Source: Actinomadura physcomitrii (GTDB lineage: Bacteria; Actinomycetota; Actinomycetes; Streptosporangiales; Streptosporangiaceae). From it: a stretch of DNA of 64,000 nucleotides. Shown piece after piece: positions 42,224 to 51,813 of this stretch. Position numbers and translations under genes: made by a program. The stretch's first letter is position 1. Each line of letters opens with the position of its first letter. The stretch is taken from contig NZ_WBMS02000018.1 of the NCBI RefSeq assembly GCF_008923205.2, positions 5,430 through 69,429 of the forward strand, given 5' to 3'. The notes under the pieces were generated by a model. That model ran no database searches and had not been told where the DNA came from. It saw only the letters and a list, made by a program, of their open reading frames with translations.

Positions 42224-43837
42224 ATGCCGGACCCTTTGGTGACGAGTCGCGACGGGCACCGGCCCGGGTCGATCCTCGGTCCCGTCGAGCATCACGTCGC
42301 GGTGAGACCGGACGCCGTGGCGCTGATCGACGGCGCGCGACGGCGCACTTTCGCGGAACTCCGCCGCGGCTGGCTGCGGAGCGCGGCGGCGATCGCGGGC
42401 TCCGGACTGGACGTCGGTGATCGCATCGCGGTGCTGGACTGGAACAGCATCGAGGTCGTGGAGCTGCTGCTCGCCTGCGCCCACAGCGGGACGGTCCTCG
42501 TGCCGATGAACGCGCGCCTCACCGTGGCCGAGCACGCCCAGGTCCTGCGGTCGGCCCGGCCGAGACTGGTCATCGCCCACCGCGACCTCGCCCGGACGGC
42601 CCGCGAAGCCGTGGCCGCCGCCGGGCTGAGCGGCGTGGCGGTGATGACCACGGGCGGGGACGACGGTGCCCGGGACGCCGGGCAGGACACCTATGAAGGG
42701 TGGCGGGAACGGGCCGAGGAGTCCGTCGCACCGCGCGACCACCACATCTTCTGCATCACCTACACATCCGGCTCCACGGGGAAGCCGAAGGGCGTCATGA
42801 TCCGCCACGAGGCCGTCACCACGTTCCTCCCGGCCGCCTCGGGCGTCTGGGGCTTCGACGAGCGGTCGGTGGGCCTCGTCCCGCTCCCCCTCTTCCACGT
42901 CGGCGCCATCTCCTGGATGCTGAGCAGCACCATCAACGGCGGTAGCGCGGTCCTGCTGAGGCGGCCCGACGCGGACGAGATCATGGATGCCGTCGAGCGG
43001 TTCGGCGGCACCCACATCAACGTCGTCCCGGCCGTCCTGCAAGGAATGCTGCAGTCGCACCGCGCACGGCCGCGCGACTGCTCGACGCTGCGGACGGTCA
43101 CCTGCGGAGGCGCCCCGGTGCCCGAGGCCTTCCTGCGGGCGGCGTTCTCGGAGTTCGGCTGCCGTGTCATCGCCTTCTACGGGTTGACGGAGGCGGGCGG
43201 CGGTGTGAGCCACCAGGAACTGCTGCCCGAGTACCTGGACGGCCGGAACGCGGAGCGGCTCTTGTCCTCCGGCCGCGCGATCGAGGGCATCACAGTCCAG
43301 ATCCGGGACTTGGGCACGGCGGCGCCCGTGCCCGCCGGCGTCGAAGGCGAGATCGTCGTACGGACGCCGGGCCTCATGGCGGGCTACTGGGACGACCCCG
43401 ATCTGACGGCGCGGACGATCGACTCCGGATGCTGGCTGCGCACCGGCGATATCGGCTACATGGACGCGGAGGGATATCTGTTCCTGCGGGGGCGGCTCAA
43501 GGACGTCATCATCTCCGGCGGCGAGAACATCCACGCGGCGGAACTGGAGAACGTCATCCTGCGGCATCCCGGGGTGCGCGAGGCATGCGTCGTGGCCCGG
43601 CCGCACGAGCGCTGGGGCGAGACACCCGTCGCCGTCGTCGTGTGCGACGAATCCGCGGACGTCGCGCCGGCCGCCGTCATCGCGTGGTGCCGCGAGCATC
43701 TGGCCGGCTACAAGTGCCCTACGCAAGCCGTCGTCGTACCGGAGATCCCGCGCACCGCGACAGGCAAGTACGCCAAGAACGTCATTCGCAGATCCATGGA
43801 GAAGTACGGGCCGGACGAGCTCCATCTCCACCTCTGA
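42224..43837 (+). CDS. AMP-dependent acyl-CoA ligase (class I adenylate-forming)
   Basis: A 537-residue ligase activating a carboxylic acid as acyl-AMP and then acyl-CoA. P-loop TYTSGSTGKPKGVMIRH (about 188-204), YGLTEAGGG, LRTGDIGYMDAEGYLFLRGR and the catalytic Lys in PRTATGKYAKN are all present. ATG at 42224 with GGAG 9 nt upstream; an ATG at 42212 is possible. Probably acts early on an imported acid. Followed by the esterase gene after 100 bp. Confidence 0.9.
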   Translation: MPDPLVTSRDGHRPGSILGPVEHHVAVRPDAVALIDGARRRTFAELRRGWLRSAAAIAGSGLDVGDRIAVLDWNSIEVVELLLACAHSGTVLVPMNARLTVAEHAQVLRSARPRLVIAHRDLARTAREAVAAAGLSGVAVMTTGGDDGARDAGQDTYEGWRERAEESVAPRDHHIFCITYTSGSTGKPKGVMIRHEAVTTFLPAASGVWGFDERSVGLVPLPLFHVGAISWMLSSTINGGSAVLLRRPDADEIMDAVERFGGTHINVVPAVLQGMLQSHRARPRDCSTLRTVTCGGAPVPEAFLRAAFSEFGCRVIAFYGLTEAGGGVSHQELLPEYLDGRNAERLLSSGRAIEGITVQIRDLGTAAPVPAGVEGEIVVRTPGLMAGYWDDPDLTARTIDSGCWLRTGDIGYMDAEGYLFLRGRLKDVIISGGENIHAAELENVILRHPGVREACVVARPHERWGETPVAVVVCDESADVAPAAVIAWCREHLAGYKCPTQAVVVPEIPRTATGKYAKNVIRRSMEKYGPDELHLHL

Positions 43838-43937
43838 TCCCGTCGGCACCCGGCCGGCGGAACCAGAGGTCAGGGGCGAGGGCGCCACCTCGACCGCACC
43901 GTTGCGATCACCTACCGGATGAAAGCGTGAGGAGCAC

Positions 43938-44915
43938 GTGGCATACGCGTTCGATCCCGAGCTGGCCGCGTCGGTGGCCGGCCTCCCGGTCACCGATCTC
44001 GCCGACCTCGCCGCGGCCCGGGCGCACGACGCGCCCACCACCGCCATCGACCTTCCGGATCAGTACCGGGGCGCCGTCACGGCCTCGACGCAGACGGCCC
44101 CGGCCGTCCGCGGCGGGCCGCCGGCCGTCCTGTCCGTCTACCGGCCGTCCGCCCCCGGACCACGGCGGTCGGCGGTGCTGGCGATCCACGGCGGCGGCTT
44201 CGTCGTCGGCGCGCATCGCGGATACGCTCGCGAATGCTGCCGGCTGGTCACCGAACTGGGCGCGGTCGTCGTCGCGGTCCACTACCGGCTCGCGCCCGAG
44301 CATCCGTTCCCGGCGGCGTTTCTGGACTGCCTGGCGGCGCTGAGCTGGATGCACGATCACGCCGACGGCCTGGGCATCGATCCGGGGAGGGTCGCGGTCG
44401 TCGGTGACAGCGCGGGCGGGGCCCTCGCCGCGGGCCTGTGCCTGTACGCGCGCGACCACCAGGGGCCGCCGATCAGTTTCCAGTTCCTGGGCATTCCCGT
44501 ACTGGACGACCGGCTGCGGACCGCGTCCATGACCCGGTTCGTCGACACACCCCTGTGGCACCGCGGCGCCGCCGAGCTCAGCTGGCGGTACTACCTGGCC
44601 GGCGGTACGAAGCTGGGCGACGCCGACGGTCTGCGCTACGCCGCGCCGGCTCGGGCCGAGGACCTCGCCGGGCTACCGCCGGCGGCGATCGCGATCTGCG
44701 AGTTCGATCCCTTGCGGGACGAAGGGCTGATCTACGGTCAGCGGCTGCTCGCCGCCGGTGTGAGCACCGAGATCCACCACTATGCCGGGACCTTCCACGG
44801 CTCGACGCTGCTGTGGCGGGCCGCGGTGAGCAAGCGGATGTGGCGCGACCGCATCGAGGCCCTCACCCGCGCGCTTCGAGCCGCGCCGGTGAGGACCCCT
44901 CCCCGCGGAGCGTGA
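43938..44915 (+). CDS. HSL-family alpha/beta hydrolase (esterase)
   Basis: A 325-residue esterase of the hormone-sensitive lipase family. Oxyanion motif IHGGGFVVG, nucleophile elbow VGDSAGGALA, the Asp in CEFDPLRDEG and His in GTFHGSTL form a complete triad. DYRLAPEHPFP-like HYRLAPEHPFPAAF is typical. GTG start with AGGAG close by. Likely hydrolyses an ester or lactone of the pathway substrate. Confidence 0.9.
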   Translation: MAYAFDPELAASVAGLPVTDLADLAAARAHDAPTTAIDLPDQYRGAVTASTQTAPAVRGGPPAVLSVYRPSAPGPRRSAVLAIHGGGFVVGAHRGYARECCRLVTELGAVVVAVHYRLAPEHPFPAAFLDCLAALSWMHDHADGLGIDPGRVAVVGDSAGGALAAGLCLYARDHQGPPISFQFLGIPVLDDRLRTASMTRFVDTPLWHRGAAELSWRYYLAGGTKLGDADGLRYAAPARAEDLAGLPPAAIAICEFDPLRDEGLIYGQRLLAAGVSTEIHHYAGTFHGSTLLWRAAVSKRMWRDRIEALTRALRAAPVRTPPRGA

Positions 44916-44924
44916 CGCCGGCCG

Positions 44925-46586
44925 CTACCGTCCCGGGCCGTACATCTCGTCGATCACTTCGGCGTACCGCTCGGTGACCCCGCGGCGCCGCAACTTGCCC
45001 GAGGCGGTCAGCACGTCGCTCCCCATGTCCCACATTTCGGTGATGAGGCGGTACGCGCGGATCCGCTCGGCGCCCGGCAGCCGATCGTTGATGGTCTTCA
45101 CCCCGGCCTCGATCTCGGCCCGAAGCTCCGGCGGAAGGGGATCGGCGGCCAGGCCGCGCTCCGCCGCCCACTGTTCGCACGCCGCCGCGTCCACGGTCAG
45201 CAATGCGGTGAGGTAGGGACGGCCATGCCCGACCACCACAGCGTGGGCCACGCACGGCAGCTGCCGCAGACTCGACTCGATGCCGATGGGGCTGACGTTG
45301 TGGCCCGAAGTCGGTACGAGCATCTCGTTCTTGCGGCCGACGACGGACAGGTTTCCGGCGGTGTCCAGGCGTCCGAGGTCCCCGGTCCGGTACCAGCCGT
45401 CGGCATCGAGCACTTCGGCGGTCTTGTCCGGATCGTGGAGATAGCCGCTGAAGACGGCCGGGCCGCGGACCGCGATCTCCCCGTCCTCGAGGACCTTGAC
45501 CTCGACACCGTCGAACGCTTTGCCGCAGGTGCCGATGGCGATGTCGTGCGGATCCCAGGTGCCCACGCCGCCGCTCTCCGTCTGCCCGTAGCAGTCGGCG
45601 AGCGGTACGCCCTGGTCCAGCCAGAACCGATGCACGTGCGGGGGCATCGGCGCGGAGCCCGTGATCGCGACCGACAGGTCGGCCAGCCCGCGCCGGGCCA
45701 GCACCTGCGAGACCGCGTCCCCGCCCGCGCCGCCCGCTTCGGCGATCACCGCGTCGCGCAGCCGCTCCCACAGGCGCGGGGCGCCGAAGAGGAACTGGGG
45801 ACGGATGTCGGCGATGACGTCGTCCAGTTCGGCGAGGGTCGGGCAGCAGGTCACCAGCGTGCCGGCGGCCAGATGCAGGTAGTGGGTCGCCAGCCGCTCA
45901 CCGATGTGGGCCATCGGCAGATAGGACACCTGCCGCATCCCGGACAGGGGCTCCGCGATCCGCCGGGCCAGCGCGGTGGCCGAGAAGACCAGGTTCCGAT
46001 GCCTCAACGGGACTCCCTTGGGGCGGCCCGACGTTCCCGAGGTGTAGATGACCGTCGCGACGTCGTCCGGCCCCACCGCGCGGACGGCCTCGTCGAGATC
46101 GAGGCGCGCGGACCCGGTGAGCGCCTCGAACGGGATCGCACCCGAATCGTCCCCGGTGTCGAGCCCTATGACCGTCGGCTGAAGGCCGAGGGTCTCGGCC
46201 GCCGCCAGCACACGTTCGTGGAACGTTCTGTTCTCCACGAGGAACGTCGTGGCCGCACTGTGGTCCACGACGTGGGCCAGCGCGGGGATCGAGGGCGAGT
46301 TGTACACCGAGATCGGGATGGCGCCGAGCAGCATGCAGGCGAGGTCCATCACGTGGAACTCGGGCCGGTTGCCCGACAGCAGCAGGACGCGATCACCCCG
46401 GTCCACACCGAGCCGCCGCAGCCCGGCAGCGGCGGCGAGCGACCGGTCGAGGTACTCCTGCCAGTTCATCGTCGAATACCCGGCACCGGCCCGCCACCGC
46501 AAGGCCGGCTCGAGACGACGCTCGGACACGGTACGGACGACGGCTGCGAGCAGGGTCTTCGAAATCGGGTGGTCAGCCTGCGTCAT
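44925..46586 (-). CDS. long-chain-type acyl-CoA synthetase (FadD15-like)
   Basis: About 553 residues. VIYTSGTSGRPKGVPLRHRN, YLPMAHIGERLATHYLHLAA, FLFGAPRLWERLRDAV, DCYGQTESGG and WYRTGDLGRLDTAGNLSVVGR are those of long-chain fatty-acyl-CoA synthetases. The C-terminal ends with TASGKLRRRGV, where the catalytic Lys sits in LxxSGKxRR. ATG at 46586 with GGGAG 7 nt upstream. Tail-to-tail with the esterase gene. Same operon direction as the next ligase, with a 93-bp gap. Confidence 0.9.
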   Translation of the reverse strand: MTQADHPISKTLLAAVVRTVSERRLEPALRWRAGAGYSTMNWQEYLDRSLAAAAGLRRLGVDRGDRVLLLSGNRPEFHVMDLACMLLGAIPISVYNSPSIPALAHVVDHSAATTFLVENRTFHERVLAAAETLGLQPTVIGLDTGDDSGAIPFEALTGSARLDLDEAVRAVGPDDVATVIYTSGTSGRPKGVPLRHRNLVFSATALARRIAEPLSGMRQVSYLPMAHIGERLATHYLHLAAGTLVTCCPTLAELDDVIADIRPQFLFGAPRLWERLRDAVIAEAGGAGGDAVSQVLARRGLADLSVAITGSAPMPPHVHRFWLDQGVPLADCYGQTESGGVGTWDPHDIAIGTCGKAFDGVEVKVLEDGEIAVRGPAVFSGYLHDPDKTAEVLDADGWYRTGDLGRLDTAGNLSVVGRKNEMLVPTSGHNVSPIGIESSLRQLPCVAHAVVVGHGRPYLTALLTVDAAACEQWAAERGLAADPLPPELRAEIEAGVKTINDRLPGAERIRAYRLITEMWDMGSDVLTASGKLRRRGVTERYAEVIDEMYGPGR

Positions 46587-46679
46587 GACCTTCTCCCCCA
46601 AACGTGGCCGCCTGTCGAGGGCCGTTGCCATGGAAATGAGACCGCGGTGCGGGCCGCCGCCCTCCCGCCCCGCCCGCTC

Positions 46680-48212
46680 CTAGGAGACATAGCGCTCGAG
46701 GAGCCTGTTCTTGTACAGCTTGCCGTTCTCGCCCCGCGGCAACGAGTCGACGAAATCGACCGAGCGCGGGCATTTGTAGTGCGCCAACCGGTCCCTGCAG
46801 TAGCCGATCAGCTCCGCGGCCAGTTCCTCGCGCGGCGCGGCATCGCCTGCCGCGACGACCACGGCCTTGACGACCGCCCCGTACTCGTCGTCCGGGACGC
46901 CGATCACGGCGGCGTCCTCGACCCCGGGGTGCCCGGCCAGAACGTCCTCCGCCTCCTGCGGCTGGATGTTGACCCCGCCAGAGATGATCATGTGGTCGCG
47001 GCGGCCGGTGATGTAGAGGTAGCCGTCCTCGTCCAGGTACCCCATGTCGCCGACGGTGCGCCAGCCGCGCGGGTGCACCGAGTCCCGCGTCTTGGCGGCG
47101 TCGCCCCGGTACTCGAACCGCTGGGTTCCCTCGAACCACACCGTTCCGACCCGCCCCGCCGCGAGTTCGGCACCGTCCTCGCCGGTGATGTGGATCGTGC
47201 CGCGCAGCGCCCGGCCGACCGATGCCGGACGGCGCGCCATCTCGGCCGGCCCGATATGGCAGTTGCCGTAGCTCTCGGAGGCGCCGTACAGCTCGTGCAG
47301 CACCGGGCCCCACCAGTCCATGATCTGCAGTTTCAGCTCCGGCGGGCAGGTCGCGGCGCCGGTGATCGCCACCCGGAGGCTCGACAGGTCGTACCGCCGC
47401 TTGACCTCGTCCGGCAGCCGGACCAGGCGCCGGAGCATCGTCGGCACGAACTGGGCGTGGGTGACCCGGTACTTCTCGATCGCCTCGAGCGCGCGCACCG
47501 CGTCGAACCGTTCCAGGCACACCACCGTGCCGCCGAGCTGGGTCACGGCGAGCACGAACCGGAACGGCGCGGTGTGGTAGATCGGCGCGGGCGAGAGGTA
47601 CACCGTGTCCCCGTCCAGCGCGAACAGATCGGTGTAGCCGCCCAGGTGGGGCGGTGCTTCGTCGGGGTGGACGTCGGCGCCGGCATGCCTTATCCCCTTG
47701 GGGGTCCCGGTCGTACCGGAACTGAACATCATCCGTCCGCCCAGGCGCTCGCGCGGCAGGGGATCGGCGGGCATGGCGGCGACCTCCGCCTGGTAGCCGC
47801 CCGCGGCGTCGCGAGCACCCCCGCCGTCCCCGTCGATGACCAGCGTCCGGCGCAGACCGGGCACCCCGCCCAGCGTCTCGCCCAGGGCGTCCGCCCGGCT
47901 CCGGCTGATCAGCGCGGCGCTCGCCCCGGCCGCGCGGAGCACCTCGGCCGTCTCCGCCGGGCCGAGGTTCCGGTTGACCGGTGCGCAGCAGCGTCCCGAA
48001 CGTGTGACGGCCCAGATCATCTCGGCCCATTCCACGCGGTTCTCGCATATCACGGCGACGGTGGCGTCCGCCGCGAGCCCCTGCGCGTCGAACCACCGCG
48101 CCAATTGGACGGAGCGGCGGTCGAGTTCGGCGTAGGTCATCCGCGCGCCGCTCTCTCCCATGATCATCGCGGGGTGGTCCGGCTTGCTTCGGGCGTACCG
48201 TCCCGGATACAT
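46680..48212 (-). CDS. AMP-dependent acyl-CoA ligase
   Basis: A 510-residue adenylate-forming ligase. MFSSGTTGTPKGIRHAG is the P-loop. YLSPAPIYHTAPFRF, ELYGASESYGNCHI, GWRTVGDMGYLDEDGYLYI and GENGKLYKNRLLERY complete the signature. Similar proteins in actinomycetes activate steroid or terpenoid carboxylates. ATG with GGAGG 6 nt upstream. 23 bp downstream of the LLM gene at 48236, same strand. Confidence 0.9.
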   Translation of the reverse strand: MYPGRYARSKPDHPAMIMGESGARMTYAELDRRSVQLARWFDAQGLAADATVAVICENRVEWAEMIWAVTRSGRCCAPVNRNLGPAETAEVLRAAGASAALISRSRADALGETLGGVPGLRRTLVIDGDGGGARDAAGGYQAEVAAMPADPLPRERLGGRMMFSSGTTGTPKGIRHAGADVHPDEAPPHLGGYTDLFALDGDTVYLSPAPIYHTAPFRFVLAVTQLGGTVVCLERFDAVRALEAIEKYRVTHAQFVPTMLRRLVRLPDEVKRRYDLSSLRVAITGAATCPPELKLQIMDWWGPVLHELYGASESYGNCHIGPAEMARRPASVGRALRGTIHITGEDGAELAAGRVGTVWFEGTQRFEYRGDAAKTRDSVHPRGWRTVGDMGYLDEDGYLYITGRRDHMIISGGVNIQPQEAEDVLAGHPGVEDAAVIGVPDDEYGAVVKAVVVAAGDAAPREELAAELIGYCRDRLAHYKCPRSVDFVDSLPRGENGKLYKNRLLERYVS

Positions 48213-48235
48213 CGTCAACCTCCAGCATCTGGGCT

Positions 48236-49069
48236 TCAGGCCATGCACTCTCCGGCGAACCGCCGCATTCCCTCGATCGCCTCTGAAGACCGGCTCCAGG
48301 GCGACACCAGAACCCGATCCACTCCGGTCGCCCGCCACCCGGCCGCATCGATGCCCGGCCCCGGGTGCGCGGCGACCGTGGTCGTCAAGCGCGTCCGGCG
48401 TCCCGCGGCCGCCTCCGCCTGCCTGAGGGCCCCGAGCACAGGGGCGACGCTTTCCGGCGAGTGGTGCATCCCGATCCAGCCGTCGGCCATGCCCGCGGCC
48501 CGGCGCAGCGCCGCTGCGGACTCACCACCGACGTGCACGGGCAGCGGACGCTGGACGGGCTTGGGTTCGAAGGCCACCGGCGGGAAATCGAAGAACTCGC
48601 CATGGTGCTCGATCACCGGCTCGCTCCACAGCCTCCGGCACACCTCGATCGCCTCCTCGAGACGACGCCCGCGGCCGGTGAACGGCACGCCCGCCGCCGT
48701 CCACTCCTCCTCCATCCAGCCGGCTCCGACACCCAGCTCCAGGCGCCCGTCGGAGACGACGTCCAGAGTCGTCGCGGCCCTGGCCGCGACGAAAGGCGAC
48801 CGAAGGGCGAGCTGGTAGATGTAGGTGCCCAGCCGGAGCGTGGTCGTCCTCGCCGCGAGTGCGGCAAGGAAGACCATCACGTCGAACAGCGGCGTCTCCG
48901 TGCGGATCGGCGGGCGCCCATCCGGATACCGGGACCCGTCGAACTCCGCGGGCAGGACCAGGTGCTCCGACAGCCACACCGATTCGTATCCCAGCCGCTC
49001 CGCCTCCTCGGTCACGCTCCTCCAGTGCCGCGGATGGACCCGCAGCAGGGAGATCCCGAAAACGGTCAT
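48236..49069 (-). CDS. F420-dependent LLM-class oxidoreductase
   Basis: A 277-residue LLM protein of the short F420-type. AERLGYESVWLSEHLVLP, TLRLGTYIYQLALRSPFVAA and ATTLDVVSDGRLELGVGAGW, followed by PLPVHVGGES, are the usual signatures. F420-dependent desaturase, dehydrogenase or monooxygenase. First gene of an operon with two acyl-CoA ligases. Divergent from the SDR at 49214 across an AT-rich operator region. Confidence 0.87.
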   Translation of the reverse strand: MTVFGISLLRVHPRHWRSVTEEAERLGYESVWLSEHLVLPAEFDGSRYPDGRPPIRTETPLFDVMVFLAALAARTTTLRLGTYIYQLALRSPFVAARAATTLDVVSDGRLELGVGAGWMEEEWTAAGVPFTGRGRRLEEAIEVCRRLWSEPVIEHHGEFFDFPPVAFEPKPVQRPLPVHVGGESAAALRRAAGMADGWIGMHHSPESVAPVLGALRQAEAAAGRRTRLTTTVAAHPGPGIDAAGWRATGVDRVLVSPWSRSSEAIEGMRRFAGECMA

Positions 49070-49120
49070 CGGCTTCAGCCTCCAGAGCGGCCACCCCGAG
49101 CGGTGGTCCGAGAGACCATA

Positions 49121-49160
49121 CTCTAGCTCTCAATAATATATTGCACTAGTATCAAGTGCA
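49121..49160. promoter_or_regulatory. AT-rich divergent promoter region with inverted repeat
   Basis: Contains CTCTAGCTCTCAATAATATA, related to the Liv promoter box (TCTAG-n-TCTCAATA). It then has TGCACT and AGTGCA arms (49142-49147 and 49155-49160) separated by 7 nt. It serves the divergent LLM and SDR genes. Confidence 0.45.
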
Positions 49161-49213
49161 CCATCTGAACAGGCCGGTCCCGGCGGACCGGATACGGATT
49201 GAGGTGCAGAGGG

Positions 49214-50011
49214 ATGGCTGGACGCCTTGACGGCGAGGTGGCGCTGCTCACCGGGGCCGCGTCCGGCCTAGGCGAGGCGCAGGCACGCGCCTTCGCGCGG
49301 GAAGGCGCCAATGTGCTTCTGGCCGACATCAACGACGAGGCCGGAGCGCGGCTGGCGGAGGAACTGGGCACGACCGCCCAGTACGTCCACATGGACGTCA
49401 CCCGGGCGGACGACTGGGCGCAGGCGATCGACCGCTGCGAGCAGGCCTGGGGCGGCCTCAGCGTCCTCGTGAACAACGCCGGACTGAGCGCGCCGATCAG
49501 CACACTGGAGGACACGGCCTGGGACGACTACAAGCACGTCCAGGCCACCAACCTCGACGGCGTCTGGCTGGGGATGCAGGCCGCCCTGCCCGTCCTGAAA
49601 CGCCGAGGAGGCGGGAGCATCGTCAACATCTCCTCGATCAACGGCCTGGCGGGTGTGGCCGGGATGTCCTCCTACGTGGCCACGAAGTTCGCGGTGGCCG
49701 GCCTGACGCGTTCCGCGGCGCTGGAGGCGGGCCGGGCGGGAGTCCGCGTCAACGCCGTCCACCCCGGCTTCATCGACACGCCCGGCCTGCGGCACGCGCC
49801 CGCCGCCACGCTCGCGCGATACGAACGCTACATGCGGCGCCAGGCGATCCCGCGGCTCGGGCGACCTGAGGAGGTCGCCAACGTCGTCGTGTTCCTGGCC
49901 TCGGCCGAGGCCTCCTTCTGCACGGGCGCCTCCTTCGTGGTCGACGGCGGCCACCTGGCCGGTCCGTACCGCGAAGGCTTCGGCGGTCCGGACGGCCCGG
50001 AGACCGCCTGA
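49214..50011 (+). CDS. short-chain dehydrogenase/reductase
   Basis: A 265-residue SDR similar to hydroxysteroid or cyclic-alcohol dehydrogenases. Motifs: LLTGAASGLGEAQARAFARE, NNAGLSAPI, IVNISSINGLAG, SYVATKFAVAGL and VHPGFIDTP. ATG with GAGG 9 nt upstream. Stands alone on the plus strand, 24 bp from the convergent SurE gene. Confidence 0.9.
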   Translation: MAGRLDGEVALLTGAASGLGEAQARAFAREGANVLLADINDEAGARLAEELGTTAQYVHMDVTRADDWAQAIDRCEQAWGGLSVLVNNAGLSAPISTLEDTAWDDYKHVQATNLDGVWLGMQAALPVLKRRGGGSIVNISSINGLAGVAGMSSYVATKFAVAGLTRSAALEAGRAGVRVNAVHPGFIDTPGLRHAPAATLARYERYMRRQAIPRLGRPEEVANVVVFLASAEASFCTGASFVVDGGHLAGPYREGFGGPDGPETA

Positions 50012-50035
50012 CGGGACCGCGGACTAGGGGTGCGG

Positions 50036-51121
50036 TCAGCCGGTCATGGTGACGGCCCGTGCCCACCCGGCGGCGCCGGAGCCGTCGCGGTCCACGGTCA
50101 CCGCGCCGATGCTGATGTGGCCGCCGGCCAGCGTCGCCGTGTCACTGTGCGGATCGAGGCCGGGAGCCGGCTGGACCGCTCCGTAGCCGAGCCGGTAACC
50201 GTTCTCACCGGTGGCCGTGTAGGAGAAGCGGTCGACCGCGACTCGGCCGACATGCGTCCAGCGGGGGGTGGGATCGACGCCGGCCGTGACGTCCGGGCAG
50301 TTGATGTTGATGATCAGGCGCTCCCGGGCGAGCCTTCCGGTCGCCTTGCGCGCGAACAACCGCGCGGCGACCCGCGTCGCGTAGCGCGCGGCGACCTGAT
50401 AGCTCGTGTCAGAGGGCACGCTCGTCGCGCGGGTGCCCGCGCTGACGGCCACCGCGGGCACCCCGTGCTCGACGGCGGCCACCGCCGCCCCGACGGTGCC
50501 GGAGAGGTTCACCGACAGGTCGGTGTTCGCCCCCGAGTTGATCCCGGTGAGGACCAGGTCGGGGCCGTGCGTCCAGCCGATCCGCTGCGGGAGGTAGGCG
50601 CCCAGCGCCAGGTCGACGGCGTCGGCGGGGGTGACCGACGCGGACGACGGCGCGCACTGGCCGGCGCCCTGGCAGACGCCGACGACCGGGCCCCCGGAGG
50701 GCGCGGTCGAGCAGTCCTGCGCGTACTGCGCGGGCACCGCCGCCGGGGGCGCGACGGTGACCTGGGGCGACGAGGCGCTGGCACGGCTGCGGCCGCTCTG
50801 CTGGGCCCACGGTCCGACCACGACGACGTCGGCCTTCGCCTCGCACAGCGCCTTGCGGAGGGCGTACAGGCCGCGGCCGTCGGCACCGTCGGGTCGCGCC
50901 GCCTGCACGGAGTCGTCGTTGGCGAGGAGGATGCGCTTGCCCGCCAGGGCGCGGAGGTCGGGGCCCGCATGATGGCCGCGGTCGCCGCCCGCGCTCGCGC
51001 TCGCCGGGGCCGCCGCCAGAACGGCGGCCGCGAGTCCCGCGACCGCGAGCCTTCCGCCGCGTCCCGGTCGCCGGCGCCGAAGGCCGTTCGCCCGCTCATC
51101 CACCAAACGCGCCTGCTTCAA
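50036..51121 (-). CDS. exported SurE-like 5'/3'-nucleotidase or acid phosphatase
   Basis: A 361-residue SurE-fold phosphatase with a signal peptide. The N-terminus has an Arg-rich region (GLRRRRPGRGGRLAVAGLAA) and AAAPASASA, a probable Tat or Sec signal. The SurE metal site reads RILLANDDSVQA. Other active-site segments are QQSGRSRAS, GINSGANTDL and NLSGTVGAA. Classical SurE is cytoplasmic, so this is the secreted actinomycete form. Role in the island is not clear. It may dephosphorylate an external substrate. Confidence 0.87.
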   Translation of the reverse strand: MKQARLVDERANGLRRRRPGRGGRLAVAGLAAAVLAAAPASASAGGDRGHHAGPDLRALAGKRILLANDDSVQAARPDGADGRGLYALRKALCEAKADVVVVGPWAQQSGRSRASASSPQVTVAPPAAVPAQYAQDCSTAPSGGPVVGVCQGAGQCAPSSASVTPADAVDLALGAYLPQRIGWTHGPDLVLTGINSGANTDLSVNLSGTVGAAVAAVEHGVPAVAVSAGTRATSVPSDTSYQVAARYATRVAARLFARKATGRLARERLIININCPDVTAGVDPTPRWTHVGRVAVDRFSYTATGENGYRLGYGAVQPAPGLDPHSDTATLAGGHISIGAVTVDRDGSGAAGWARAVTMTG

Positions 51122-51246
51122 CTCGGAACCTCTTCCGCTCGTCGATGCACCGACTATGGTCCACGTCGGGAAACGGGTGCTCGTCGAGCAAATAACTCTA
51201 ATTGTCAGCTATTTGAACATAGAGAAAACGCTGGTGCGGTCCCGGC

Positions 51247-51813
51247 TCAAGCCCGGTCTACGGGCCCGAGGTGCGGGCATTCTCCGGCGGACAGCCTCCG
51301 CAGGACGCGCGGCGGCTCGCCGACGTAGACGTGCTCGCCCTCGATCAGGCCCTCCCGGCTGATCGGCCACACCACCAGCGCCCGGTACTCGACCGCGTAC
51401 CAGGCGTGTTCCTCCAGCTCCGCCGTGCCCCGGGTCGCCTTCCCGGCGAGGACCGCACCCGTGTAGGCGTGCCGGAACACGCCTTCGGTGACGACGGTGG
51501 CGCCGTCCACGGCGACACGGGCGATCTCGAACTCCAGGCGGTTCTTGCCTATGGCGATGGAGTCCTCGTACCACTTGACGACCGCGTCGTATCCCTTCGG
51601 GCCCGTCGATGCGGACGCGCCCCAGATCTCGTACCGGGGCTGGGCAACGAGCGTGGCCATCAACGCCGGCACGTCACCGCGGACCTCCTCCTCGACGTGC
51701 CGGGCCACCACCTCCAGATTCGCGCGGCGGCGCGGATCCGGCTCGGACGCGGCGCGCTCGGCCAGCAGCCCCCAGCTCGCTCTGGCCTCCGGCAGCGGGT
51801 CTGAGATCGTCAT
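51247..51813 (-). CDS. SnoaL/NTF2-like protein
   Basis: A 188-residue alpha+beta barrel of the SnoaL-like type. VEEEVRGDVPALMATLVAQP and the GPKGYDAVVKWYEDS stretch, then EFEIARVAVDGATVVTEGVF, fit the NTF2 fold. Possible isomerase, cyclase or hydratase; no catalytic residues can be assigned. The ATG has GGAGG 6 nt upstream and overlaps the upstream hydratase stop (ATGA). Confidence 0.72.
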   Translation of the reverse strand: MTISDPLPEARASWGLLAERAASEPDPRRRANLEVVARHVEEEVRGDVPALMATLVAQPRYEIWGASASTGPKGYDAVVKWYEDSIAIGKNRLEFEIARVAVDGATVVTEGVFRHAYTGAVLAGKATRGTAELEEHAWYAVEYRALVVWPISREGLIEGEHVYVGEPPRVLRRLSAGECPHLGPVDRA

